64,000 nt of DNA, taken from positions 3,983,001 through 4,047,000 of the forward strand of contig NC_064537.1 in NCBI RefSeq assembly GCF_023856365.1, in the 5' to 3' direction. Each line of letters starts with the position of its first letter. Position 1 is the first letter of the stretch. Position numbers and translations under genes: made by a program. Under the pieces are notes generated by a model, which saw nothing but the letters and a program-made list of their open reading frames with translations, did not search any database and was not told the origin of the DNA. This DNA comes from Brienomyrus brachyistius. Lineage: Eukaryota; Chordata; Actinopteri; Osteoglossiformes; Mormyridae. Positions 34,413-47,300 of this stretch are shown here, one piece after another.

Positions 34413-34851
34413 AATGGAACAGAGCCGTACCGCGAAGAGAGAACTTACAGCACGGTTCCAGCTCGCTGTGGTTTTCCACTGCAGAAGGGCCGGCTCAGTA
34501 AAAGCGTTTCTGGGTTCGGAGAGCAACGGTCGACGAAAAACCAAAGAGATGCTCGTTTACTGTTCACGCCGATGTGCATCATGAATTACAATCTGCAATT
34601 ATTATTACTGCGCTAGCACGTCTGTGAAAATCGCCATGTTATGTTAGCATCAAATGCCAATGGAATTAGCATTCGCTTGTATAAATCGGCAGTACGGATC
34701 CAGTCCGTTCAGCTGTTCTGTAGCAGCTCTGTTCGGTCATGCATTGGGCCCTGATAGCACACAGGGCCACATGAACCCGGTACGGCTCACAGAATTTACT
34801 ATGTAAAACTGTCGCTTTGTGGTACGGTTTGGTTCTTGGTGGCAGTGGAAA
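34413..34851. mobile_element. MITE-like element with weak inverted ends
   Basis: 'cttttccaatggaacagagc' then 'cgtaccg' at the left is loosely mirrored by 'ggtacggtttggttcttggt' then 'ggcagtggaaa' at the right. No target duplication is clear. It lies in the notum 3' flank. Confidence 0.35.
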
Positions 34852-35388
34852 TATCTCTAAGGTGAGTCCTCCTCAAAAGCAGGACAGAGCATCTGTCGAC
34901 TACAGGATTCCACAGTGTCCACTTGGCTTCTCCATATATTTATCATACAGAGCTTTTTTTCCATAAAGATGTAGAGAATGATTTAAAATGCAATATCCTT
35001 AAAACGGGATTACATTCATTACATTTGTCACGTTATGCGTTTCTTTAAGTCTTTTACGAGCAAAAGATCATTTTGAGAGCAATTAGCAGACGGTTCTGCC
35101 TGGCAGTGTTGTTGCCACGGTGACGGCTCCCTGTCTTAGGGTCCAATATCTCTGGTTTGGGGTGGGCCGTAGGGGACGGATACTGGGGGAGGGGGCGTGG
35201 CTATGTTAGAAATGGGCGGGGTTTGTGTTCAGGGCGCTGGAATCAGGGTAGGTTTGTGTGAATTTTAAATAGAAGAGAAAGAAGACAGGCTGTAGATGGG
35301 TGAAAGGTGCTGGTTGGTCAGCTGGTATGAAGGACAAAAGAGAGGGAAGGGATGTTTCACTGAGAGGGCGGGGCTTCTGGCTGTCTGT

Positions 35389-38300
35389 TTAGCTGCCGGA
35401 ACTGAGCATGCCCAGTAGCTTCCCGGGGTCCATGCCCTGCTGCTGGGCCATCTTCTGCACATCGAAGCCCATGTGCATCAGGAACTGGACCACGTTCATC
35501 TCCTGGCCCGTGAACTGGTCCCGGATGGTGGGGCAGGTGGGGTTGCAGTGGGGCCAGGGGCAGCTGTCGATCAGATGCACCGGGCAGCCCTTAAGCGTGG
35601 ACTTGTTCTTGCTGCTGTCTTGGAGGCTACGGTCCCAGCACTGCAGAGCCCTTGGCAGAGAGACCCCCTTCACCTGAACATCCATCCAGTACCTGTGGGA
35701 GACAGGGAAGGGGCGGGGTTGTGGCGGTCAATCAAAGCGAATGGGTGTGGCCAACACCTCACAGCTGACCTGATCCACTCAAGAAAACGAAGTTATTCTG
35801 AACTTCCCATTTAGACGGGAATCAGACCTCAGATCTCATGCACATAGCACATGACTGTCCAAAAAGAAAACACACTTAAGAGTCAGGTGTCAGCTAAGCA
35901 TACATACCTGACACACACAAAGCAGACATCCCTCCGCAGTCACACACATCTGCTCAGCGTAACACCCCGCAGAGAAAAAGACACCCAAGGACAAGCACAG
36001 GCAGATGCAGGATCTACTCACGTCCGGGTGATGACTTCATGAGACAGGCAGGCGGGAGCGAACATGGCCCTGTGAGAGGAGGACAGGCCGGCGTTCACAG
36101 TCATATCAGCCATGCCGTATCAGCACATCTCAAGCATGCTTTCTATTCTATTAGATAATAAATGTATTCATTCATTTATTTTATTTATTATTAGGAAAAA
36201 ATATTTTCTTTCCGTTACTGTACTAAGTGACTATGGCTCCGTTCGGTCACTGTGCTCAGTAACCTCTCTGTCACTGTTTTCAGTGACTGTGTGTCCCATT
36301 TTTGTGCTCAGTGTCTCCATGTTCTATTACTGTGCTAAGTGACTGTATTCATTTTTACTGTGCTCAGTGTCTCCATGTTCTATTATTGTGCTCAGTGACT
36401 GTGTATTCATTGTTACTGTGCTCAGTGACTGCATGTTCTGTTACTGTGGTCAGTGACCATGTGTTCTGTTACTGTGTTCAGTGACCATGTTTCCTGTTAC
36501 TGTGCTCAGTGACTGCATGTTCTGTTACTTTGCTCAGACACCGTATGTCATGATACTGTGCTCAGTGACCATGTGTCCTTTCTGTTACGCATGGTCCAAT
36601 CAATGTGGTCAGTGACTGCGTGTTCTGTTACTTTGCTCAGAGACTGTGTGTTCCGTTACTGTGCTCGGTAACTGCATTCCGTCACTGTGCTCAGTGACTG
36701 TGCGTCTGTGTGCTCCTTACGGGACATCCTTCAGTGTGTTTCGCAGCTCGTTGCCCAGGTTCTCGATGTAGCGCCACTGGCCTTCCTGGACCGGCTGCCC
36801 TGTCAGGTGGATGTTGTCCACAGTCAGCTGAGCCTCATCAAACAGCCACTGCACCACGAACACAGGGCCTGGGGAGGGGGGGTGATAATGGGGCAGAATA
36901 TAAAGTTGTCCATGAAGGGCAGCGGTGCCCAGGGAGCTGGGGGTTAAGGACCCACACACATGCGGAGGGTTTGAACTGGTGACCTTCAGATTACAGACAC
37001 ACACGCTGCCCCCTAATAACAGTAGGGTGGGGTCACAGCACGCACACACACACACACACACACACATAAACACACACGTAAACGACATACATAGCAGCAG
37101 AATGCAAACAGTGGTAGTCTCACTTTTTAGGGTGGGGTACACCTTGTACCCAAAGAAGCAGTTCCACTCCTTCCCCTCATGCTCTTTCTGGCATCGCTCT
37201 GGGACCACACCGTTCCAGTACCTGTGGGTGCACATATCCCATGAGACTTTGCAGGTAACACTGTGAGGTCGGTGTATGGTGGGAGATGGGGGGGGGGGGG
37301 CGGGGGGGTACTCACCTGATGCCACGCCGGATGGCCTCGGTGGGGGGGCAGCTGATGGGATCCGAGCAGTCAGTGCAGCGGTACTGCTTGTTGTCCAGGA
37401 ACCAGCCCGAGTCAGACAGGCCCCTGACCTGGATGCCGGTGTGGCCGAGCTCCTCCAGCTGCTCCGCCACCCGGTCCACGTTGAGCAGGACGCCAGTGCC
37501 ACCAGCACTGCCAGGGACACGCAGGGTCAGAGAGGCTCGGCGCACTCACACACTCTCACACTCACACACTCTCACACTCACACACTCTCACACTCACACG
37601 GAGAGACACTCGCACACTCTCACACTCACACACTCTCACACTCACACCACTCGCACACTCTCACACTCACACACTCTCACACTCACACGGAGAGACACTC
37701 GCACACTCTCACACTCACACACTCTCACACTCGCACACTCTCACACTCACACACTCTCACACTCACACGGACAGACACTCGCACACACGCACATTCTTAT
37801 ACATAAACACATAAGAAATTTACAAACGAGAGGAGGCCATTCGGCCCATCAAGCTCATTTGGGGAGAACTTGACTAATAGGTCAGAGTTGTTAAAATCTT
37901 ATCTAGCTCTGATTTAAAGGAACCCAGGGTTTTAGCTTGTGCTACACTAGCAGGAAAACTATTCCATACTCTGTGTAAAGAAGTGCTTCCTCAAATTCAT
38001 TTTAAAATGTAAAAATCCAGATCCCGTTGTAGCTTTGCTGCTGCTAGATCAGTATCTGCTACACCACACACCTTGGTGTCATCTGCAAATTTAACCAGTT
38101 TACTGTATGTATTGGTGTCAATATCATTAATGTAAATTAGGAACAATAGTGGTCCTAAAATTGAACCTTGCGGTACCCCACTATGAACGCAGGCCCACTG
38201 TGCCTCTATTAACTACTTGCTGCTTCCTGTCTGTTAACCAGTGTTCGATCCAAGCTGCTACAGTTCCTAAAATCCCTGCAGCTTTCAGCTTAAGTAAGAG

Positions 38301-41300
38301 CCGGGACAACATCAAAGGCCTTCCAGAAATCTAAGCAGATCACATCTTAGGCCTTTTTGTGATCAATTTCTCTTGTAGCTTCCTCAAAGAACCCAAGTAA
38401 ATTTGTTAAACAGGACCTACCTCTCCTAAATCCATGCTGGCTATCCCTCAGAATGTTATTTGCATCCAGGTAATCTACTGTTTTCACTTGGATTATAGCT
38501 TCCATTATTATGCACCTGCATACGGACACACTCTCACACACACACCTGCTCCCAGCCAATAGCAGAAGCTTGGCTCCCTCCAAGCCCTTGGTGAGAAGTT
38601 CCTTCACCACCTCTTTGATGATCAGAGACCCCATGAAGGCGTAGTCATCTGCAGGGAAGAGGATAAGCAGGGTGGGGGGGCAGACACACAGTACACATCA
38701 GTGTGGCCATTCTAACATGCAGCATGTGGAGAGCTCATCCAGACACTGATCTTGCACTTTGGAACTTCCAGTCGAACATCGATTTCTACAACCCAGATAA
38801 TCTGCTCTAAATTGCCAACCTGGTGAAAGAGTGGCATTGATCATACAGACTGTGACTCTGGATCGCTGCTCTGGCCTGAGTGTAATGTGTGTGTGGGAGA
38901 GAGGGTTGATCAGCACTCACTTACTTTGGTCTGTCTTGGGCGAGGCACCGCTCCACACATCACTGGAGCAGTAGGGAATAAACCTAAAAAGAACACAACA
39001 GCCACAGACCTCATTTCCAGGTAGAAACAGGGCGGAAAGGCAGGGAGGGTCTGGAAAGCGGAGCTGCTCTTTAGCCTAAAAGCAGCAGAACTCAAGGGGC
39101 CTTCTCACAACGTCCACACACACACACACACACAACTACAAATGCCAGGCTTTCCGGCAAGGAACTCCCTCTGCCACAGCGCTCCGTCCTTTTACAGGGT
39201 ACAGGGTGTGAAGCCCTAGAGTACGACAGCGGGTACAGGGTGTGACGCCCTAGAGTACGACAGCGGGTACAGGGTGTGACACCCTAGAGTACGACAGCGG
39301 GTACAGGGTGTGACGCCCTAGAGTACGACAGTGGGTACAAGGTGTGAAGCCCTAGAGTACGACAGCGGGTACAAGGTGCGACGCCATAGAGTGCGACAGC
39401 AGGTACAGGGTGTGACGCCATAGAGTACGACAGCGGGTACAGGGTGTGACGCCATAGAGTACGACAGCGGGTACAGGGTGTGACGCCAATGAGTACGACA
39501 GCGGGTACAGGGTGTGACGCCATAGAGTACGACAGCGGGTACAGAGTGTGACGCCCTAGAGTACGACAGTGGGTACAAGGTGTGACGCCCGAGGGTACTA
39601 CAGCAGCGCCTTGTATGTCTCTGTACACAGCAGCACTGGAGGGAAAGGCCTCAGCCCAGCTGGGTCTTCAGGGACACCGTCTTGTCTTTGTGGTGACTGC
39701 ATGCAGTGCACACACACGCACACATGCATGCACACATGCATGAAAACACGCAGACAACCGCTTGCTCATTCATACTCCCATCATAGTAATTAAGTCATCA
39801 TCTCTAACTATCACTCCTGTAATCCCTGTGGCCAGAAAGCCAGACTAACTGCGAGGAATGTGCTAATTAGACAGCAGAACGTAAAAACGTCAGCCCTGCC
39901 CGCACGGGGGTGTCTATCCCGCCAATGTCCTGTGTCGCCCCCGGTAACAGTGGGGGGGGGGGAACGCTCAGCTTCAGAAACCTGCATCCTGAGTGCTCAC
40001 CCGCATCCAGTCTCACAGCATCCAAACCTCATGACTGTCAGTGTCAGAACAATATTAAAACCTTTGGAACCATTTTTACAAACCAAATCATAAGAATGTT
40101 CTAGGAGCATTTCAAAGAGGAAATAAAGATGATTCCTAATGTACAAATCTTTAACTAAATTAAAAATATTTTCTCTTGAAAATACTTCTTAATCTGCACC
40201 TAAATATTATTTCAGCCCATTAAGAAATTCAGGCCAAACCCCACCTTGCGTGTCGGGTCTGAATGGTCGATCTGTTGATTAACAGATGGGCGGACAGTAC
40301 TTACACCATGTTGGCGTTCCACCAGTGGGGGTTTTCCTCTGGTTGTGGTGACAGGATGCCTGTACCTGGGGGGGGGGGGGCGCACACAGTGAGGTGTCAC
40401 TAGCATATTCTGCCCCCAGTGTGCACATACACAGAAGATCTAACCAAACACTGCTCATTAAGCTCTCGTGTAGAAATGAAGGCAATGCCTGAACACAGAC
40501 CCCCTGACATACATAATGCCCCCGAAATATCGGAAAAACATTCACTTGGGGAGGGGGGCGATGGAGTGTCTGTGACCTTTGACCTTTATGCCACCTAGCC
40601 TGGATGGGACGCTGTGGAAAGGCCATGTTAATACAGGCACTTGCTTGGTGGCTTAGGAACAAATTCAATATTTCTATGTCACTCCAGCTCCGGAAAGTTA
40701 CTCCATCTGAGGTTCCTGCAGGAGGTCGGACTCCCGGCGGGGGCAGGAAGCCGCGCCTTGCCGCAGACACTGAGGCTCCTCGCTCTTACCCGTCTTGCTC
40801 TGCGGCCACTTGGTGGAGCTCATGAGTCTCCTCATGGTCTCGTAGCGGCTGCCGCAGTTCTCCTTGTCGAAGCAGTACCAGCCTCCTGCCAGAGGGGGCA
40901 TCGCCGGATGAGAGGGGGGCACCATACACGCAAAACACGGCACAAAATCGCAGCCGGTCTGTGCCCGAAGCCAGGAAATATTCCTATACTGCCTGCACCT
41001 GTACCTGGACGTTCACTCCTCGACTGCTGTATGTCGGCAATATGCTATTTGAACGAAAAGTGTCTGCTAGATGAAGTAAATATGAATGTAAACCCCACAC
41101 CACTTTGACCTTATTTAGTCTTCATGAAGTACCATGTCTCATTAAGAAATTCAGACAGTGATACATTTTCTGCAATGACATCTTGACATCTGTCCGGAGG
41201 TGGGAGTCCAGAAAGTACAAATCCAAACCAAGATTTTATCGCAACCAATCAGTTGAGTATAAAGAGTCAAAGTCCCAGAGTACTCAAGTGGTTGGTTGAA

Positions 41301-44300
41301 ATAAAATCCTGGACTGGATTTGTACTTTCTGGACCTGAACCATCCACCTCCACATCTGTCATGTAGTCATACAGCAGGAAAAATGACAGCAATAACTAAT
41401 AACTAAAATCGCTGACTAACTGGCACCTGATGCAATAGCCTGACTGCTTTTGTTTGGATAAGCTAACCAGGGAACCTGGCCGGTATTACGGTAAAACTGC
41501 GGTATTTTGACATCTTCGCGACAAAATCGTGTTTACATGCGGCTGAAGGGCGGATGGAAGCAGTCAGTTCGCCACACTCACCTTCCAGGAAGACGAGCCA
41601 CCTCCTGCTCCCTTTGGACTCTCGCATGTAGTACCTGCAGTGGAACCGGAGCAGGAACTCAGCGGTCACGCTCGCATTCGGAGAGCGCGGTCGACCGCGA
41701 CACGGCCAGACCTGAGCGTCCTGTGCATCTTGATGTGTGCTGAATGCATTTAGCGGTGCTCCAGGCCGCTCATGTTCCTGGTCTATGCCCCAGCAGATAG
41801 TCACAACAGACGTAGTGAAATGACAAGAGGTAACGGCCACCAAACAGGGAACTGTCCGGGCACCGCGGTCCAGTTATCGTCTCTTTAAGCTGGAGGCAGC
41901 AGTGCTGTGATTGGGTGCCGGTCATCTTGCTGTGGGTATATAGGAGATGACATACCCTCCCTCCTTTTTTAACTCCCATTGGCCTCCTGAGTGATCCCGC
42001 CCTGCCTGGAGCATGGATCCAAGGTCGCCCAATTACAGTGCATGATGGGAAACTCCACAGATGTCCAGGCAGCAAGTCGGACCCAGACCACAAGAATGAT
42101 GTGTTCACAGTGACATTGGTCCATCTGTGCAGAACATTCCCAACTGGGACTACATGTACATAGTACATTTGGCTGTGTGCCTTGGAAAAGGAAACAGATT
42201 CACTCCATGAATCTGACTTTTTTTGCTATGGGGAGGGGGGGGGTAACACCTCAAAGACCCTCAGAGATGCAGGAATGCAAAACAGTGATCAAACATGCAG
42301 GGTTGTTTCCATGGAAGCATGCGCACACCACCTTTGCTGCCACCCCGCCCCCCCCCCCCCCCGTTCTGGTCGTCATAGCGACCCCATTGTTCCGCCGCAT
42401 GCTGTGGAATGCTCGCTCGTTCCCGAGGACTTTGGAATGCTCCTCCTAATCCTGACCGGGTCGGGGGGGGGTCTCAAACCCATCTTGTCTATGTGACCAG
42501 GTTTTATGCCCATCATCAGATACACAGGTTTCATAAACGTGGTCTGCAGCGCGAGTCCGTCTGTCTCTACACTCCGCCCTCTGACCAAACAGCACTTTGA
42601 CCCATTACTGTGGAGACTGACCAGGGAACAGCAATAGTACATAAAACTAAAAAAGACCAGCCGTGTACTTCGTTTCCCCAGGACATGCCTTGAAGAACAT
42701 CTCCGTAGTGATCTTCTAGTGATGTATCAGAAGAGGTGGATAGTTCAGGTTCAGAAAGTAAAAATCCAGTCCAAGATTTTGTTTCAACCACCCAATTGAG
42801 CATAAAGAATCTCAGAGTACTCAACTGGTTGGTTGAAACTGAATCTTGGTCCGGACTTTGACTCTCCGGACCTGAACAATCCACCCGCATACCAACGACA
42901 CACAGTGACCGATGTCCATCAATTAAAGCAGGTCCATGAAAATACATCTAAGCGAAATGACTTGAAATGGCACTGATATGATATGTGCAAATTCCAAGCC
43001 ACGATTCTGCCTGCCAGATGTAAACTGACAGGCAGACAGACAAAAATCTTCAGGGTTCACAGCTCCAGACCCCCGCTGCTTCAAACGGCGCTGTGTCCGA
43101 ATCGAGGACGAATCACCAGCGGAGCGGCTGTGCACGCAGTCACATGATGGATGAGTGTAGAAAGGCTTTCAAGTTTGCCGAAGCAGACACGCGATGTTCT
43201 GCCAGCTCCGGGCTACAGCGACTGAGGCTGCGCTGTGCACTGTGCGTCCACAAGGGGGCTCCGTTTCTTTCCACGGAGAAGTTTAACAATAACAACAACA
43301 ACATTAATAATAATAGCATCGGTTCTGTTGTTTTTCTGCCTACACTTTTCATCCATTTTTTGTATACTGCTGTATAACACTGACCTTTTAAGATAGTCTA
43401 TAAGCAGGGATTGACATAACTCGTAATCCAAGTATGCATTCCTGTAAAAGTATACCATTCTTGTTATAAGGTATATCAGTCGTTGTATAAAGGTTAAAAT
43501 GCACGGTCATTTCCTGCCATGACAGCGCAAATGCACATAAAATTATACGTATTTCCACTGTTACAACAACAAACTGCCCCAAGTATCTCTTCACAAGGTA
43601 AATGTGTGCTTAGTATCAGTCATGTTTATTTCTGTCAATCAATCCATGCTCTGTAACACCTTGTACTATTCAAGGTCGTGGGGGGGTCTTTAACCTATGG
43701 AAACAACCCAGGACGGGGCGCCAACCCATCGCAGGGCACACTCACACACTATTCACTCACACTCACACACTATTCACTCACACTCACACACTATTCACTC
43801 ACACTCACACACTATTCACTCACACTCACACACTATTCACTCACACTCACACATCATTCACTCACACTCACACACTATTCACTCACACTCACACACCATT
43901 AACTCAGACACACACACACCTATGGGCAATTTGGTAACTCCAGAGACTCGAACCCTGAACACAGGGGTGTGAGGCAACACTGTCAACCACTGCACCGCCA
44001 TGCGACCCTAAAGCTTACCTAAAGCCTTTTTAAAACTTTCTACTTCAAGCTTTATACGATATGATGCTGTTTCCAAATATCTTTAGCAATAAACAAATCT
44101 CAAGGGCATTTCTATCTGAAGCAGCGTGTACTTTCTGGACATAAAAACCCTGGGGCAGCCCAAACCACGCCTGCTCAGGCCAGTACCTGGAGGTGTTTGT
44201 ACTGGTCACAGCACAGGACCACAGAAACATGGGACAGAGACCCTCATCAGAACAAGACCCGCGATTCCAGCCTGCTCAGTAAGCAGTCCTGTCCCTAAAG

Positions 44301-47300
44301 GCGCTGACACGTTCCTGTGATTGGTCAGTGAAAAGTTCGCCTCACCCATGACATTTTCCAAAATGTGAGGCCACAAGGGTCGCCTGAGTCACATGACCAC
44401 CATGCCATGTGGGAACCAAGACAGCTGCCTGGGAGGGGTGGAGGGGTCATGTGACAACAGGTATGTAAGCCCCCCCCCCCCCTCCACACTGCCTGACAAA
44501 CTCCTGGTAGAGATAATCCTGCTCCGGAGGAATTCGCTTGTTCCCAGCCCTGGAACTGACCTGGACCACGCCTCCTTGGGGGGGCAGAGGCTTTTATAAA
44601 ACACCCACATGTGAAGCGGGCGGCAGCTTCAGCTGTGTCCAGTTACTATTTTGCCAAATGGTGGCATCCAAGACCGCAAGCATGTGTGTGTGTGTGCGCG
44701 TGTGTGTTTGTGTGTGAGGCAGCATGTTGGCGTGTGTGTTAACATACGTGCCTCCGTCTGTGTTTCTCCAACTCCCTGCCAGACACCCGACACACAGAAG
44801 CACGTTGGAATCGCGGGGAAATGCAGCATGCACCAATCCCAGTGTCGGGAACGGCAGACTTACGCCCCCCCTGGCAGTAGCGCAGTGTGGTGTGGGCACT
44901 GCATCCTCTCCCCACTTGGTTTATATTATACTGCTGAGAGCATGTGTTGGGCTTTGATCAGAACGAAAAACATTTGGCTCTCGTTTTGTGGCTAAAGTGG
45001 TCTTTTCAGGCAAGACTTGGGCCTATTTTCAAAAGTCCCAAAACGATTAGTGATTAAAGAATTAGTGTAATATGTGTCAGGATTCAAACTGGGTGATTGT
45101 CTTCAAGCAACTGACTTACGGTCCAGATAAAGCTGCACGTTTGTCTGTATGAGGCCATTTTGCCTGGTAGTGCAGAAAATTAAGTGTGGTTTTCAGTGGA
45201 AGCTCAGCTGTCTGGGAAGACAGAGAACCCACACTATCCCACTTCCAGCCTAACAGTAATTTACCCAGATAAAATGTTATCGAAATAGGTAGCCAGTAAC
45301 CACAGGCTGGGGAGGGCTCAGGCTACTGGTTCAAAAGCCCCCCCCCCCACTCACTTACAGGTTGGCCCTCTGGTAACTCGCTAATTAACAAACAGGCTCC
45401 TAATTTTCCAGAAGACTTACAGGTCAGCTGATCGGCAGGCTGACAGCTCATTGGACGGCCAGTTGACTGACAGGCCAGCCACCAATGATGGTGGATCGAT
45501 TGACCAGCCGACGAAGATGAGTCGGCTGGACGGCCAATGGGCCAGTGGCTCCGAAGGTGGGATTTAAAACCTGCGGGCTCAGGCGGAGGTCTGCAATAAA
45601 TAAGGACCAGCTGTGCCTCGACATGATGCTGGCACCTCTAATGGGCCATAAAAGGTTCTAAACAGTCAGCGCCGACCCGATGCCAAGGAAACTGCCGAAA
45701 GCCATGGCACCAGTCCATGGGTACGAGTCAAGTGTCCAGGCTGGCACTGGAAGGCAATGGCGGGCCTTTGTGGATGCCTTATAGGGAACGTGCCGAAGAA
45801 AAGCACTGTGCATACACAGCACCTAAAGGGGGCGCTGTAGAGCATTGCGATCAGAGCCCAGGGAGATGCGGGAATTGCTTAGGGAACGGCCAATCCGTCC
45901 ATCTGGACAATTCGGGCTCATGATGAGAATTAAGGTGACGCAATGCTGCCCCGATCCAGGATCCCAGAGTCTTCACACTCTCTACATGAAAGACACCCAC
46001 CGACTAAGGTGACCATCTGACTTGTGACGGCTTATCGAGTTGACGCGTGGCACGGTTTTGCAGAGACGCTACAGTGCTGGATTCGCCTACCGGCAAAGTC
46101 CCATTCGCCCTCCTAACGCTCCTCCAATCGGCTGCAGTAGGACCAGAGGACCGATGTGACATGTATGATGTGGAAGAGGTGGGAATCCGAAGCTCACACA
46201 GTGTGTCACCTGTGTGCGTGTTTGTCTGGTGGAGGCCGGCATTTCCATCATGGGCCCTTATCTGGGGATATACACAGATTTTAGACATAATAACTGTTGA
46301 ATGATGGCTTTGCCCCCCTGGCGGCCCCCACCACCACTGCCACAAATCTGGATCCGGCCTCCATGTGTGCCTGTGTCTTTATCCCATTTTGCATGCTGGC
46401 CAAATCCCCCCCCCCCCCCAAAAACACACAGACACCACCCCCCAGGGAGAGGAAGCACTTTGATGTGCCGCAGCTTCAATGAGTGATTTGCAGGTTCCAG
46501 AGCTGGTGGTGCTGGGGGCGGGGGGGGGGGTTACAGGCATCAGATGCCTCTGTGCACTTTCTATTATTGTCCTGTGGAAGAAGGTGGCCCCTCAGTACTT
46601 CCAGTGGGTGGTGCTGGTGACCTTGGATGCTGGCAGTGGGTGGTGTTGGTGACATAGTGCTGACAGTGGGTGGTGTTTGGTGACCCTCAGTGCTGGCAGT
46701 AGGTGGTGTTGGTGATGCTGAGTGCTGGCAGTGGGTGGTGTTGGTGATGCTGAGTGCTGGCAGTGGGAGATATTAGTGACCCTCAGTGCTGGCAGTGGGT
46801 GGTGTTGGTGACCCACATTGCTGGCAGTGGGTGGTGCTGATGACCCACATTGCTGGCAGTGGGTGGTGTTGGTGAAGCTGAGTGCTGGCAGTGGGTGGTG
46901 TTCGGTGACCCACATTACTGGCAGTCGGTGGTGTTGGTGACCCTGAGTGCAGGCAGTAGGTGGTGTTGGTTATTCTGAGTGCTGACAATGGGTGGTGTTG
47001 GTGACGCTGAGTGCTGGCAGTGGGTGGTGTTGATGACCCACATTGCTGGCAGTGGGTGGTGTTGGTGACGCTGAGTGCTGGCAGTGGGTGGTGTTGGTGA
47101 CCCACATTACTGGCAGTCGGTGGTGTTGGTGACCTTGAGTGCTGGCAGTAGGTGGTGTTGGTGACTCTTTGGGCTGACAGTAGGTGGTGTTGGTGACTCT
47201 TTGGGCTGACAGTGGGTGGTGTTGGTGACAGTGCTGGCAGTGAATGGTGCTTGTGACCTTCAATGCTGGTAGTGCGTGGTGTTGGTAACCCCTGGGTTGG

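Noticed and set aside
37276..37873. Plus-strand frames of 176 and 195 aa rich in His-Ser-Thr-Leu
   Set aside because: Antisense to notum exon 7 followed by translation of the CACACTCT-type repeat in intron 6.
39193..39628. Regular 34-bp repeats that look like a CRISPR array at first sight
   Set aside because: Units are directly head-to-tail with no unique spacers, and the sequence is a vertebrate intron. It is a minisatellite.
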